A stretch of DNA of 64,000 bases from Streptomyces pyxinicus (GCF_024753135.1 NZ_JANUGP010000004.1:248001-312000); one strand, 5' to 3'. Positions 52,380-62,806 are shown, counted from the first letter of the stretch. The notes: generated by a model not told the origin, from the sequence alone. Numbers and translations are program-made.

Positions 52380-53402
52380 TTACTTGATCCTGTTGCCCGC
52401 CGAGCGCAGGTGCTGCGTGGCCTCGGTGACCCGCTGGGCCATCGACGCCTCGGCCAGCTTGCCCCAGGTCCGCGGGTCGTAGGCCTTCTTGTTGCCGACC
52501 TCGCCGTCGATCTTCAGGACACCGTCGTAGTTCGCGAACATGTGGCCCGCGACCGGGCGGGTGAACGCGTACTGGGTGTCGGTGTCGAGGTTCATCTTCA
52601 CCACGCCGTTCTCCAGCGCGGTCTGGATCTCCTGCTCGGTGGAGCCGGAGCCGCCGTGGAAGACGAAGTCGAACGGGGACCCCTTGCCGAAGCGGGCGGC
52701 CACGCCCTCGTTCAGCTCCTTGAGCAGCTCGGGGCGGAGCACCACGTTGCCCGGCTTGTACACGCCGTGCACGTTGCCGAAGGAGGCGGCGAGCAGGTAG
52801 CGGCCCTTCTCGCCCAGGCCGAGCGCCTCGGCGGTGCGGATCGCGTCGTCGACCGTGGTGTAGAGGGAGTCGTTGATCTCGTGCGAGACACCGTCCTCCT
52901 CGCCGCCGGTCGGGGTGATCTCCACCTCCAGGATGATCCGCGCGGCGCGGGCCTGCTCCAGCAGCTCCTGCGCGATCTCCAGGTTGTCGGCGAGGGTCTC
53001 GGCGGAGCCGTCCCACATGTGCGACTGGAAGAGCGGGCCGAGACCGGCGTCGACGCGCTTCTTGGAGAGCGCGATCAGCGGCCGCACGTACCCGTCGAGC
53101 TTGTCCTTCGGGCAGTGGTCGGTGTGCAGCGCGATGTTGACCGGGTACTTCTCGGCGATGATGTGCGCGTACTCGGCGAGCGCGACCGCGCCGGTCACCA
53201 TGTCCTTGCTGTACTGGCCGCCGAGGAACTCGGCACCGCCGGTCGAGATCTGGACGATGCCGTCGCTCTCCGCCTCAGCGAAGCCCCGCAGGGCCGCGTT
53301 CAGGGTCTGCGAGGACGTGACGTTGATGGCCGGGTAGGCGAACTTGCCTGCCTTCGCCCGGTCGAGCATCTCGTTGTAGACCTCGGGGGTTGCGATGGGC
53401 AT
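52380..53402 (-). CDS. fbaA: Class II fructose-bisphosphate aldolase
   Basis: 340 residues. Zinc-ligand segment ALHTDHCPKDKLDG, the ASFGNVHGVYKPGNVVL and FHGGSGSTEQEI segments with the phosphate-binding residues. Class IIA, as in Mycobacterium and E. coli FbaA. Cleaves fructose 1,6-bisphosphate in glycolysis. Usual length; strong terminator downstream. Confidence 0.97.
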   Translation of the reverse strand: MPIATPEVYNEMLDRAKAGKFAYPAINVTSSQTLNAALRGFAEAESDGIVQISTGGAEFLGGQYSKDMVTGAVALAEYAHIIAEKYPVNIALHTDHCPKDKLDGYVRPLIALSKKRVDAGLGPLFQSHMWDGSAETLADNLEIAQELLEQARAARIILEVEITPTGGEEDGVSHEINDSLYTTVDDAIRTAEALGLGEKGRYLLAASFGNVHGVYKPGNVVLRPELLKELNEGVAARFGKGSPFDFVFHGGSGSTEQEIQTALENGVVKMNLDTDTQYAFTRPVAGHMFANYDGVLKIDGEVGNKKAYDPRTWGKLAEASMAQRVTEATQHLRSAGNRIK

Positions 53403-53551
53403 CTGTCCGCTCCTTGAGTTGCGGGTGGGTTGTGCGTGGTGCGTTACGGCCCTGACCTAGACCTGAGGGTTTTCGACGCCGTCGTCGGCCCCATCTTTCC
53501 AGACCTGGCCCGGTGGTCCATGCGCCGGTCGGGTCCGGGTCGTACGCGTCG

Positions 53552-54100
53552 TCAGTCCAGGCCCAGTTCGTCCTTCGAGAAGGCGAAACGGTACGGAACG
53601 CCCGCCCCGGCCTCGATCTTCTCCGCCGCGCCGGTCGCGCGGTCCACGATGGTGGCGACGGCGACGACCTCGGCGCCCGCCTCGCGCACGGCCTCGACGG
53701 CGGTGAGCGGCGAACCGCCGGTGGTGGAGGTGTCCTCGACGACCAGAACGCGGCGGCCCGCGATCTCCGGACCCTCGACCCGGCGCTGCATGCCGTGCGC
53801 CTTCGCGGCCTTGCGGACGACGAACGCGTCCAGCCTCCGGCCGCGCGCGGCGGCGGCGTGCAGCATGGCGCCCGCGACCGGGTCGGCGCCCATGGTGAGG
53901 CCGCCGACCGCGTCGAACTCCAGGTCGGCGGTGAGGTCGAGCAGCACCTGGCCGACCAGCGGGGCGGCCTCGCCGTCGAGGGTGACGCGGCGCAGGTCGA
54001 CGTAGTAGTCGGCCGCCAGCCCGGAGGAGAGCGTCACCTTGCCGTGCACCACGGCCTTGTCCTTGATCTGCTGCAACAGCTCAGCACGTACGTCCGTCAT
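53552..54100 (-). CDS. pyrE: Orotate phosphoribosyltransferase
   Basis: 182 residues. The PRPP-binding loop is VLVVEDTSTTGGSPL; KVTLSSGLAADYYVDLR is the substrate-binding entry segment of OPRT. It makes OMP from orotate and PRPP in pyrimidine synthesis. Same strand as fbaA, with a 149-bp spacer in which I saw nothing specific. Confidence 0.96.
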   Translation of the reverse strand: MTDVRAELLQQIKDKAVVHGKVTLSSGLAADYYVDLRRVTLDGEAAPLVGQVLLDLTADLEFDAVGGLTMGADPVAGAMLHAAAARGRRLDAFVVRKAAKAHGMQRRVEGPEIAGRRVLVVEDTSTTGGSPLTAVEAVREAGAEVVAVATIVDRATGAAEKIEAGAGVPYRFAFSKDELGLD

Positions 54101-54110
54101 GCCCGCCAGC

Positions 54111-54905
54111 TTAGAGCCGCCGCCAGCTCCAGGTCGTCGTCGCCTCCAGCGGTTCCAGCGGGGTGACCAGGCGCGGAAGGGTGTTCAGGCCGTTGGGCGG
54201 CCCGGTCTGCGGCTCCACGCAGACGGCCTCCTCCTGCTCGTCGTAGACGACGACCCACTGCTCGCGGCTGGTCACCTTCAGCTCCAGCCGGCCCGGCCAG
54301 GTGAGGGTGACGTCGACGCCGTCGGGCATGCCGAAGCAGTCGTCCCAGGGGCCGGGGCGCGGGTCGGTCCGGTGGCCGGTGGGCAGGTGGTCCGGGCCGC
54401 GCTCCTCCTGCCAGGCCGGCGTGAAGTCCAGCCGGGCGTCCACACCGCCCAGGGTGCGGTGGAACCAGGGGTGCCAGCCGATCTGCGCCGGGAAGGAGTC
54501 CTCGTACGCCTCGACGGACATCGTCAGCGTCAGGCTGTCCTCGGCGAGGGCGACGACCTGGGTGACGCGGCCGGGGTGCGGCCAGGGGTCGGTCAGCTCG
54601 TACGTCAGGACCGCCTCGTCCTCCGCGACGCGCGCGGTGCGCCAGGCGCCGTCGCGTGCGGTGCCGTGGATGGCGTGCGGCGGGGAGTTGAGCGGCAGCT
54701 GCCGGACGGTGGCGCCGTCCAGGAAGCGGCCGTCGCGGGTCCGGCCGCACCAGGGCACCATCGGGAAGCAGCCGAAGCGGGGGCCCTGCCTCAGCAGTTC
54801 GAGGCCGTCGACCTCCAGCCCGCTGATACGGCCGCCGTCGGAGGGGCTGACGCGGACCTTCGCGCCCTTGTCGCCCGCGGTCAGCGTGATCTCTTCGTTG
54901 CTCAC
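54111..54905 (-). CDS. Aldose 1-epimerase-like protein
   Basis: 264 residues. Galactose-mutarotase-like beta-sandwich: CFPMVPWCGRTRDGRF, HAIHGTARDGAW with the acidic/His active-site entry, QIGWHPWFH and VVVYDEQEEAVCVEPQTGPPN are family landmarks. It probably interconverts sugar anomers or binds hexose-6-phosphate. Ends 10 bp before pyrE starts, likely the same operon. Confidence 0.92.
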   Translation of the reverse strand: MSNEEITLTAGDKGAKVRVSPSDGGRISGLEVDGLELLRQGPRFGCFPMVPWCGRTRDGRFLDGATVRQLPLNSPPHAIHGTARDGAWRTARVAEDEAVLTYELTDPWPHPGRVTQVVALAEDSLTLTMSVEAYEDSFPAQIGWHPWFHRTLGGVDARLDFTPAWQEERGPDHLPTGHRTDPRPGPWDDCFGMPDGVDVTLTWPGRLELKVTSREQWVVVYDEQEEAVCVEPQTGPPNGLNTLPRLVTPLEPLEATTTWSWRRL

Positions 54906-54956
54906 GGGACGACCCTAGCGGGGCGGCGGGTGCTCACCGGCGTTCGCGCGGGCAGC

Positions 54957-55847
54957 TCATCGGCGTTTGCGCAGGGCCCGGCCCACGACGACGGCCGACG
55001 CGAGGGCCAGGGCCGCCGCCGGGGCCGCCCAGCGCAGGGCCGGGTTGCCGGTGACGGTCTGCGGCGCGGGCACCGGGGCGTAGCGGCCGCGGGGCGGGGC
55101 GTGGTCGACCTCCTCGGCGCTGCGGCCGATCATCGTGCGGCGCGCGTGCGCGGCCTCGGCGGGGGGCTCGGCTTCGCCGAACCCCTCGGTGAGGGGGCCC
55201 ACGGGCTCACCGGCCCGCCTGTCGCCGATCCGCTCGTCGCTGACCCGCTCCTCGCCGATCCGCTCGTCGCCCATCCGTTCCTCGTCGATCCGCTCGTCGC
55301 CGATCCGCTCGTCGCCGGTCTGGTCGTCGTCCGCCTCGGCCGCGAGGGAGGGCGGCGGGACCTCGGTGTCGACGACGGAGGTGTGGTCGTCGGCAGGCGC
55401 GGTTCCCGCCTCCCGGGGTTCAGCCGTGTCCGGGTCGGCGAGGCCCTCCAGGAACCGGGTCAGCAGCCTGGTCGCGGCGGCGGCGACCGTCTCGGCCGGC
55501 AGTTCCGCGATGCGGCCGTCCGCGTCCGCCGTGCCCTCGACGGTGGCCAGGGTGCCGCCGTCGGCGTCGGCGAGGCCGAGGACCAGGGCGAGCTTGACCG
55601 AGCCGGTGCCGCGGGCCTCGGTGGCGTCGGCCTCCAGGGCGTAGGTGCCGTCGTCGCGGGGCACCGCCCGTGCCGTCCCCCGGTAGGTGACGGAGTGTCC
55701 GCCGACGCGGAGCTTCAGGCGCCCGGTGACGGGTTCGGCGCCGGCGTCCTGCTGGAGACCGGGGAGGGCGCGGGCGACGCGGGCGGGGTCGGCCAGGGCG
55801 GCTCTGAGTCGCTCGGCGGGTACCGGAACGAAGACCTGGTGCCTCAT
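54957..55847 (-). CDS. SRPBCC (CoxG-like) protein with pentapeptide-repeat linker and C-terminal anchor
   Basis: 296 residues from an ATG at 55847. The SRPBCC/CoxG domain is at about 1-145 (VFVPVPAERLRAALADPARVARALPG, a hydrophobic-pocket fold). A linker of about seven 5-residue units (GDERI, DEERM, SDERI) follows, then a single C-terminal membrane helix (WAAPAAALALASAVVVGRAL). The membrane-anchored lipid-pocket protein is of unknown substrate. Repeats are probably a spacer. Confidence 0.87.
   Translation of the reverse strand: MRHQVFVPVPAERLRAALADPARVARALPGLQQDAGAEPVTGRLKLRVGGHSVTYRGTARAVPRDDGTYALEADATEARGTGSVKLALVLGLADADGGTLATVEGTADADGRIAELPAETVAAAATRLLTRFLEGLADPDTAEPREAGTAPADDHTSVVDTEVPPPSLAAEADDDQTGDERIGDERIDEERMGDERIGEERVSDERIGDRRAGEPVGPLTEGFGEAEPPAEAAHARRTMIGRSAEEVDHAPPRGRYAPVPAPQTVTGNPALRWAAPAAALALASAVVVGRALRKRR
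55221..55317. repeat. 15-bp coding repeats (pentapeptide units)
   Basis: Imperfect 15-bp units around CGATCCGCTCGTCGC repeat about six to seven times in frame, encoding GDERI-like pentapeptides of the SRPBCC protein. Confidence 0.85.
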
Positions 55848-55899
55848 GTCCGCTGAGCCTACCCAGTCCCGGCCGGAACTCACCCCGGCGGACGGGCGC

Positions 55900-57540
55900 T
55901 CAATACCGCGGACGCACCAACGTGGACGGGGGCAGCCCGCCGATCCGGGTCCGCTCGGCCGCCCGGCGGTCCGCCGCCAGCCGCCCCGGCGTCAGGGTGA
56001 GCGGCCGGACGCCGTCCAGCCGCAGCGGTGGCGCGGTCCGGCCCGGCGCCGCCAGCAGGAAACCCCAGTCGTGCGGGGCGCGGGCGGTGCCGGTGGAGCG
56101 GTCGGGGCCGGCCGGGAAGCCGGAGTCGGGGTCGAGGACCCGGTAGGGGGTGCCGGCGAGACCGGCCGCGCGCAGGGTGGCGGCGACGGTCCAGAAGACG
56201 CGGGGGCGGCTGGTGACGGGCCCGGCGTGCACCGCCAGCCGGCCGTGCGGGGCCAGCGCCCGCCGGACCAGGCCGTAGAACTCCTCCGAGTACAGCTTGG
56301 TGCTGGCGGTGATGCCGGGATCGGGCAGGTCGGCGATCACCACGTCGTACGGCACAACGGGCGCCCGGCGCAGCCGGCCGAGGGCGTCCGCGCGGGTGAC
56401 GTGGACGCGCGGGTCGGCGTAGGCGTGGCCGTTGGCCGCCGACAGGCCAGGGTCCTCGCGGGCCAGGCGGAGCAGGCCGGCGTCGAGTTCGACGACGTCG
56501 ACGCGGCGCACCCGGCGGTCGCGCAGCACCTCGCGCACGGCCAGTCCGTCGCCGCCGCCGAGGACGAGGACGCGCGCGCCGGCGGGGGCGGCGGCGAGCG
56601 CGGGGTGGACCAGGGCCTCGTGGTAGGCGCGTTCGTCGCGCCCGCCGACCCGGAGCCGGCCGTCGAGGTAGAGGTCGAGCGGCCTGCCGTGGGTGCCGCC
56701 GGTCAGGACGACCTCCTGTACGCCGGTCCGCACGGCCACCCGGACGTCCGTGCCGTAGACCGCGTGCCGGGCCGCCCGTTCGAAGTCGCCGGCGAGGGCC
56801 GCTGCGGAGCCGAGCACCCCGAGGACGACGACCCCGGCGAGGAGCAGTGTCCAGCGGGCCCGGCGGGTGAGGTCGCGCCGGAACAGGCCCAGCACCAGGG
56901 CGCCGCCCGCGACCACGTTGACGGTGCCGGTGAGCAGGGCGCCGGTGAGCTGGCCCAGGAACGGCAGCAGCAGGAAGGGGAAGGCGAGGCCCCCGACGAG
57001 GGCGCCCACGTAGTCGGCCGCGAACAGGTCGGCCACGGCGCCGCCCGCGTCCTGGCGGCGGATGCGCTGGATCAACTCCATGAGCAGGGGGACCTCGGCG
57101 CCGATGAGCAGGCCGATGGCGAGCGAGAAGGCGACCAGGAGGCAGCGCGGGCCCTCGGCCCACACCCCGCCCCAGCCGCCGGTCCAGGCGAACACGGCGT
57201 ACAGGGCCATGGCGCTGCAGCCGCCGACCAGCGCGAGGACCGACTCGACCGCGCCGAAGCCCGCGGCGGCGTGCCAGCGCAGCCGTTTGGCACCGAGCGA
57301 GCCGATGCCCATCGCGAACACCATCACAGAGAGCACGACGGAGGCCTGGGTGACCGAGTCGCCCATCAAGTACGAGGCGAAGGCGACCAGTTCGAGTTCG
57401 TACACCAGGCCGCAGGCCGCGCAGACGAAGACGCACACGAGGACCAGGAACCGCCCGGTGCCGGGCCGGACGGGCAGCCGCGCGGGGCCGGTCCAGGAGG
57501 GCGGGGCGCCCGGGGGCGCGGGGGCGTGCGGTTCGATCAC
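55900..57540 (-). CDS. speE: Membrane-fused polyamine aminopropyltransferase (spermidine-synthase-like)
   Basis: 546 residues from a GTG at 57540. The first about 240 residues hold seven or so membrane helices ([22 protein letters not shown], then [15 protein letters not shown]). The C-terminal half is a spermidine-synthase fold: [16 protein letters not shown] binds decarboxylated [12 protein letters not shown], and [15 protein letters not shown] replaces the usual DSSDP, so the Asp is kept but the Ser pair is not. A substrate different from putrescine is possible. A palindromic motif upstream is shared with the GntR gene. Confidence 0.92.
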   Translation of the reverse strand: MIEPHAPAPPGAPPSWTGPARLPVRPGTGRFLVLVCVFVCAACGLVYELELVAFASYLMGDSVTQASVVLSVMVFAMGIGSLGAKRLRWHAAAGFGAVESVLALVGGCSAMALYAVFAWTGGWGGVWAEGPRCLLVAFSLAIGLLIGAEVPLLMELIQRIRRQDAGGAVADLFAADYVGALVGGLAFPFLLLPFLGQLTGALLTGTVNVVAGGALVLGLFRRDLTRRARWTLLLAGVVVLGVLGSAAALAGDFERAARHAVYGTDVRVAVRTGVQEVVLTGGTHGRPLDLYLDGRLRVGGRDERAYHEALVHPALAAAPAGARVLVLGGGDGLAVREVLRDRRVRRVDVVELDAGLLRLAREDPGLSAANGHAYADPRVHVTRADALGRLRRAPVVPYDVVIADLPDPGITASTKLYSEEFYGLVRRALAPHGRLAVHAGPVTSRPRVFWTVAATLRAAGLAGTPYRVLDPDSGFPAGPDRSTGTARAPHDWGFLLAAPGRTAPPLRLDGVRPLTLTPGRLAADRRAAERTRIGGLPPSTLVRPRY

Positions 57541-57573
57541 TCCCCGACGTTACGTCACATGCCGGGCACGCTT

Positions 57574-57590
57574 CGTCACCCACACGTGTG
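57574..57590. promoter_or_regulatory. Palindromic motif upstream of speE
   Basis: CGTCACCCACACGTGTG, identical to 37685-37701, lies 34 bp before the speE start. Core CACACGTGTG is palindromic. Possible shared regulator site. Confidence 0.4.
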
Positions 57591-57648
57591 GTCCTGGGGG
57601 CAGTTGACGCGTTCCGGGTTTATGTGGCCCACGTGCCCTGACACCCCG

Positions 57649-58185
57649 TCACGCCGGGGGGCGGCCTGCCTGGCCGACCGGCCCGCGCGGGCCCACCCGG
57701 GTCCGGGTGGCGACCAGTTGGCCGTCCTGCGGGTAGGCGTGCCAGGTGCGCCAGTGCACCTGGCCGTCCTGCCGCTGGGCCAGCATCGCCGTGAAGGCGT
57801 GCGGGCTGCCGGGGAAGACGCCGGCGAGACCGTGCGGGTGCTCGGAGACCAGGGCCAGCAACTCCTGGGCGCGGCCCGCGAAGGAGCCGGGCGTGAGGAC
57901 TTCGACCCGGGCCGCGAACTCGTACTCCCAGTCGCCGATCCGCTTGGCGACGCCGAGCGGGAGCGGGGTGCTGGAGCCGGGGATGCAGGCGACCGTCTCC
58001 GAGCAGTCGCCGCGCTCCTCCTCCAGGAGTACCTGGTGGGACGCGCCGAGAAGTCTCAACTGGAGTCTCGCGCCTCTGAGTTCGAGATCCAGCGTGGCCA
58101 GGGCGGGCAACGGCTCGCGCCCCAGGGCCCAGGCGAGGTCGGCGGCGCGCGTATCGGTGTAGGAGGTGTTCAGGGTCGTGAGCAT
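57649..58185 (-). CDS. DUF2617 family protein
   Basis: 178 residues. LTTLNTSYTDTRAADLAW at the start, LRLLGASHQVLL and the C-terminal HAYPQDGQLVATRTRV match the conserved DUF2617 protein that accompanies the speE-like gene in Streptomyces. Soluble; function unknown. It lies upstream of speE on the same strand. Confidence 0.9.
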   Translation of the reverse strand: MLTTLNTSYTDTRAADLAWALGREPLPALATLDLELRGARLQLRLLGASHQVLLEEERGDCSETVACIPGSSTPLPLGVAKRIGDWEYEFAARVEVLTPGSFAGRAQELLALVSEHPHGLAGVFPGSPHAFTAMLAQRQDGQVHWRTWHAYPQDGQLVATRTRVGPRGPVGQAGRPPA

Positions 58186-58477
58186 GGATCGGCTCCGCTA
58201 ACACGCGATGAGGGGGAGATCGGCCATGTCAGCCCAGCCGGCCTCGGCCGGGGAGGGAGTCTGCGGGACGTCCGAGGGGCTGCGTTGGCGATTTAGAGGG
58301 AATCATGAACAGAGGCACCCCCACAGCGTTTTTACCCAACTTCGTGGGCTTTCCATCCCTTGGGGGGCTGCACAGTTCAACTGTTCAACGAAGGCGTGCG
58401 CCCGGCGCGGAACACGCGCCGGGCGAACACCCACCGGAATGCCTCCCTCCGGCGGGCGGCCGGTCCATCCTCCCTCG
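58186..58477. other. Spacer upstream of DUF2617
   Basis: No gene seen. It includes an AT-richer patch with AGTTCAACTGTTCAAC (about 58375-58390) and the hairpin listed at 58399-58425. Confidence 0.5.
58399..58425 (-). terminator. Hairpin after the Gly/Cys-rich gene
   Basis: CGCCCGGCGC and GCGCCGGGCG form a perfect 10-bp stem with a 7-base loop, about 50 bp past the stop at 58478. Confidence 0.8.
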
Positions 58478-58849
58478 TCAGTTGCCGCCCCCGCAGCCGC
58501 CCCCACCGCCGCACGAGGAACCTCCGCCGCAGGACGAACCACCGCCGCACGACGAGCCGCCCCCGCACGAGTGCCCACCGCAGGAGTGCCCGCCGTGCTG
58601 ACCCCCGTGACCTCCGTGTCCCCCGGAAGACCCGGAGCCGGCAGCGCCGCCACCCGCCGCCCACCAGCTGTTCCCGCTGTCGTACGCCGACGAGGACGAC
58701 GAGGACGCCGAGGACGCCGATGAGCGGTTCATCCGCCCCCGGCCGCCCTTGCCGAGCGACACCTTCGCGTTCCGGGCGCGGCGCCCGCGCTTCGCCGAGG
58801 CCGCGACGAACATGATCGCGACCACCGCCAGGATGATGCCGAATGCCAT
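58478..58849 (-). CDS. Small membrane protein with Gly/Ser/Cys-rich tail
   Basis: 123 residues from an ATG at 58849. Residues 2-19 are one hydrophobic helix (AFGIILAVVAIMFVAAS), followed by a basic KRGRRARNAK stop-transfer. A Ser run (about 41-55) leads to a tail beginning GGHGGHGG and then six or so CGGxSS/CGGG units ending CGGGGGCGGGN. It has seven Cys and several His in the last 40 residues. No homologous family recognised; tails like this occur in metal-binding or wall-associated proteins. No signal peptidase site is evident. Confidence 0.65.
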   Translation of the reverse strand: MAFGIILAVVAIMFVAASAKRGRRARNAKVSLGKGGRGRMNRSSASSASSSSSSAYDSGNSWWAAGGGAAGSGSSGGHGGHGGQHGGHSCGGHSCGGGSSCGGGSSCGGGSSCGGGGGCGGGN

Positions 58850-59002
58850 GGCGTCACCCTCCTTCCCTCCCCCTGAGCGGCCCCCGTGGACCGCGGTGAC
58901 CGGGGGATGCCCGGCCCCGCCCGCGGCCAAAGCAGAGTTGAGCAACTTCTGAGGATGGCGTCGGGGAAACCGCCTCTGACCTGCGAAGACGGACGGCGAT
59001 TC

Positions 59003-59458
59003 CTACCGGCCGGGCGGCTCGGTGACGACGATCCGCCAGGCCACCGAGTCGGCCGCCGCGAACCGCCACGCGAGATCGCGCGGCCGGGCGCGCGGGATCC
59101 GGGCGCTGAACACACCGTCCCCGCCCTTGTCCCCGCATCCGGAGCGGACGAGGGTCTTCCCGCCGGCGGTGACGCCGAACCCGGAGGGCCCGGCACACGT
59201 CCACCGCACCGTGACCGAAGAGGCCTTCGCCGCCGACGCGGGCAGCGTGACACCACCGGCGCCGTGGCCCGAGCCCGTGTACAGCGTCCTCGTCCCGAGC
59301 GGAAGCGGCGACCGTCCCGGATCGGGCAGGCGAGCCGGGCTCACGGCGCCCTTCGTCGGCACCGGCGCGCCGGGCGTCTCCCGCGGCCGGGCGCCGCCGG
59401 AACAGGCCGACACGAGCACCAGGGCCGACAGACAGGTGACCAACAGGCGCGGCTTCAT
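59003..59458 (-). CDS. Small lipoprotein, unknown function
   Basis: 151 residues. N-terminal LLVTCLSALVLVSACSGG has a lipobox with the acylated Cys in LVSAC. The mature domain is small and beta-rich with three more Cys (VRWTCAGPSGFGV, GGKTLVRSGCGDKGG). Expected to be anchored outside the cell membrane. No family recognised. Confidence 0.85.
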   Translation of the reverse strand: MKPRLLVTCLSALVLVSACSGGARPRETPGAPVPTKGAVSPARLPDPGRSPLPLGTRTLYTGSGHGAGGVTLPASAAKASSVTVRWTCAGPSGFGVTAGGKTLVRSGCGDKGGDGVFSARIPRARPRDLAWRFAAADSVAWRIVVTEPPGR

Positions 59459-59615
59459 CAGATCGTCCTCGACTCAAAAGTGGGCGTCACGGGGCCGGCG
59501 GCCCTCACGCTGCTAGACGGGGTACTCGCGGCAGCCGTTGCGGAACACGGAAACCCGCTCGACGGCGGGGAACGCCGGTTGAGCGGGCCCCGGGCCAGGG
59601 CGGAGGATGACCGGC

Positions 59616-60791
<1,176 letters not shown>

Positions 60792-60894
60792 CCACCCGGG
60801 TGGCCCGGCGTTGTACTCGACACAGGTGAACCGGTGACACGCTCGGCCGTTCGCTGCTCGCGTCGGTGGCCGGGGGCTTGCAAGGTGCGGAGGT

Positions 60895-62085
60895 GTGACT
60901 CACGCCAGCACCCTTCTCGCCCCGCCCGTCGTCACACCCGAGCCGGCGCCCGCGGAGCGCGCCCGGTCGTCCCTCGGCCGGGCCAGTCTCCTCGCGGTGG
61001 GCCTGTTCCTGGGCATCCGGCTCACCGGTACGGCCGTGCTCGCCCTCGTCGGACAGGCCGCCGGCCGGCATCCGCTCGCGCTGCTCGGCAGATCCTGGGA
61101 CTCGGTCTGGTATCTGAGCATCGCCTCGCACGGCTACGGCCGGCTGATGCGCCTGCACGCCACGCTCGTCAGCGACCTGGCGTTCTTCCCGCTGTACCCC
61201 GCGCTGGTCCGCGCGGTCACCGCGCTCACCCCGCTCGACGGGATCGGCGCCGGGCTGCTGGTGTCGTGGACGGCCGCCGCCGTGGCCGCCGCCGGCGTCC
61301 ACGCGGTCGGCACCCGGCTGCACGGCAGGTCGGCCGGTCTGGCGCTGGTGCTGCTGTGGGGGCTGCTGCCGCACTCGGTGGTGCTGTCGATGGCGTACAC
61401 CGAGCCGCTGCTGACCGCGTTCGCGGCCTGGTCGCTGTACGCGGTGCTGGCCGGCAACTGGGTGTGGGCCGGTGCCCTGGCGGCGCTCGCGGGGCTGTCC
61501 CGGCCGAACGGGTTCGCGGTCGCCGCCGCCGTACTGGCCGCGGCCGGCGCCGAGCTGTGGCGGCGCCGCGGCCGGGTCTCCCCCAGGCTGTGGACGGGCG
61601 CGGCGCTGGCCCCGCTGGGCTGGACGGCGTACGTCCTCTGGGTCGGCCGCCGCACCGGCAGCCTGACCGGCGGCTACTTCGCGGTGCAGCGGCGCTGGGG
61701 CTCGCGGTTCGACTTCGGGGAGGGCTCGCTGGAGTCGGTGCGCCGGGCGCTGCTGCTCGGGCACCGGTTCGCGTTCCCGGTCGCGCTGCTCATCGTGCTC
61801 GCCGGGGTGCTGCTGTTCGCGCTGCTGCTGGTGGAGCGGGCCCCGCTGCCGCTGCTCGTGTACAGCGGGGCGCTGCTGCTGATCACGCTCGGCGGGTCCG
61901 GCTTCTTCGAGTCCAAGCCGCGGTTCCTGCTGCCGGCGTTCCCGCTACTGCTGCCGCTCGCGCTGGCCCTGGTGCGGACGGCACGAGCCCGGCCCTGGCA
62001 CGCGACCGTGGTGGTCGCGGCCCTGGCCGGGCTCGGCTACGCCTACGGCGCGTACCTGGTGGTGTTCGGACGCGCGCCCCTGTGA
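60895..62085 (+). CDS. Integral membrane mannosyltransferase-like protein (PIG-V type)
   Basis: 396 residues from a GTG at 60895. About nine to ten membrane helices. WDSVWYLSIASHGYG with the early acidic residue, FFPLYPALV and SMAYTEPLL match the GT-C PIG-V family. GT-C enzymes use polyprenyl-phosphate sugars outside the membrane. Probably adds mannose to a lipid or protein; the acceptor is unknown. Confidence 0.87.
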   Translation: MTHASTLLAPPVVTPEPAPAERARSSLGRASLLAVGLFLGIRLTGTAVLALVGQAAGRHPLALLGRSWDSVWYLSIASHGYGRLMRLHATLVSDLAFFPLYPALVRAVTALTPLDGIGAGLLVSWTAAAVAAAGVHAVGTRLHGRSAGLALVLLWGLLPHSVVLSMAYTEPLLTAFAAWSLYAVLAGNWVWAGALAALAGLSRPNGFAVAAAVLAAAGAELWRRRGRVSPRLWTGAALAPLGWTAYVLWVGRRTGSLTGGYFAVQRRWGSRFDFGEGSLESVRRALLLGHRFAFPVALLIVLAGVLLFALLLVERAPLPLLVYSGALLLITLGGSGFFESKPRFLLPAFPLLLPLALALVRTARARPWHATVVVAALAGLGYAYGAYLVVFGRAPL

Positions 62086-62102
62086 CCCGGGGAGCGGGGA
62101 GG

Positions 62103-62633
62103 CTACTCCCCGTCCTCCTCGGGCTTGTCCGCCTGGTCGACGTCCTGCTCCAGGCCGAGCTGCTCCGCGAGCCACTTGTCGAACTCGATCGCGGCCCGCA
62201 CCCAGCTGACGGTGGAGGAGACGAAGTGGTTGATGTCGACACCCGTGCCGATCAGCATCTGGGCCTCGCCGATGAGGCGGACCGTGCCGTCGTCGTGGGT
62301 GTGGGTGTAGACCTTCGGCCACAGGGTGCGCCGGTTCCAGTCGTCGATCGACTCCAGGAGCTGGGGCTTCTCCTCGATCGCGTGCGGGCGGTCGTAGAAG
62401 GTCCGCACCGAGAAGACGGCCTGCTCCTCCTCGCCGCGGAACATGAAGTAGGTGCGGAACTGCTCCCACGGCGCGGCGAGGTCTCCCTCCTCGTCGACGA
62501 CGTACTTCAGCTCCATCTGGTCGAGGAGCTGCTTCACAAGGTCCTGATCCGGGAGGACGGGGCCGGCCGGTCCCTGGGGCTGCGGCTCGGGCTGGCCCCC
62601 GAAGTTCGGAATCGAGGACGGGTCGATGCTCAC
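62103..62633 (-). CDS. YbjN-domain protein
   Basis: 176 residues from a GTG at 62633. A Pro/Gln-rich head precedes the YbjN domain (about 30-160): FMFRGEEEQAVFSVRTFYDRP, WPKVYTHTHDDGTVRLIGE and the helical SSTVSWVRAAIEFDKWLAEQ. The family resembles type III secretion chaperones in fold; role unknown. Acidic tail. Conserved close to clpB in Streptomyces. Confidence 0.92.
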   Translation of the reverse strand: MSIDPSSIPNFGGQPEPQPQGPAGPVLPDQDLVKQLLDQMELKYVVDEEGDLAAPWEQFRTYFMFRGEEEQAVFSVRTFYDRPHAIEEKPQLLESIDDWNRRTLWPKVYTHTHDDGTVRLIGEAQMLIGTGVDINHFVSSTVSWVRAAIEFDKWLAEQLGLEQDVDQADKPEEDGE

Positions 62634-62708
62634 CGTAGTTTTCCCTTCATGGTGGATCTCGCCATCCTCCCCCATGCGGGGAGGGGGGTGGCAAGCCCCG
62701 CAGCGGCC

Positions 62709-62727
62709 TGTCAGCCACGGGCTGACA
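62709..62727. terminator. Short hairpin between clpB and the YbjN gene
   Basis: TGTCAGCC-ACG-GGCTGACA: an 8-bp perfect stem with a 3-base loop, downstream of the larger clpB hairpin. Confidence 0.45.
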
Positions 62728-62751
62728 TGATCCGTCCGGTCGGCCGCGCGC

Positions 62752-62784
62752 CCGCCCGGGGACCGGTACGAGGTCCCCGGGCGG
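62752..62784 (-). terminator. Terminator after clpB
   Basis: CCGCCCGGGGACC and GGTCCCCGGGCGG form a 13-bp perfect stem with a 7-base loop, 22 bp past the clpB stop. Confidence 0.85.
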
Positions 62785-62806
62785 CGCGGCTCCCACCGGC
62801 CGGGCG

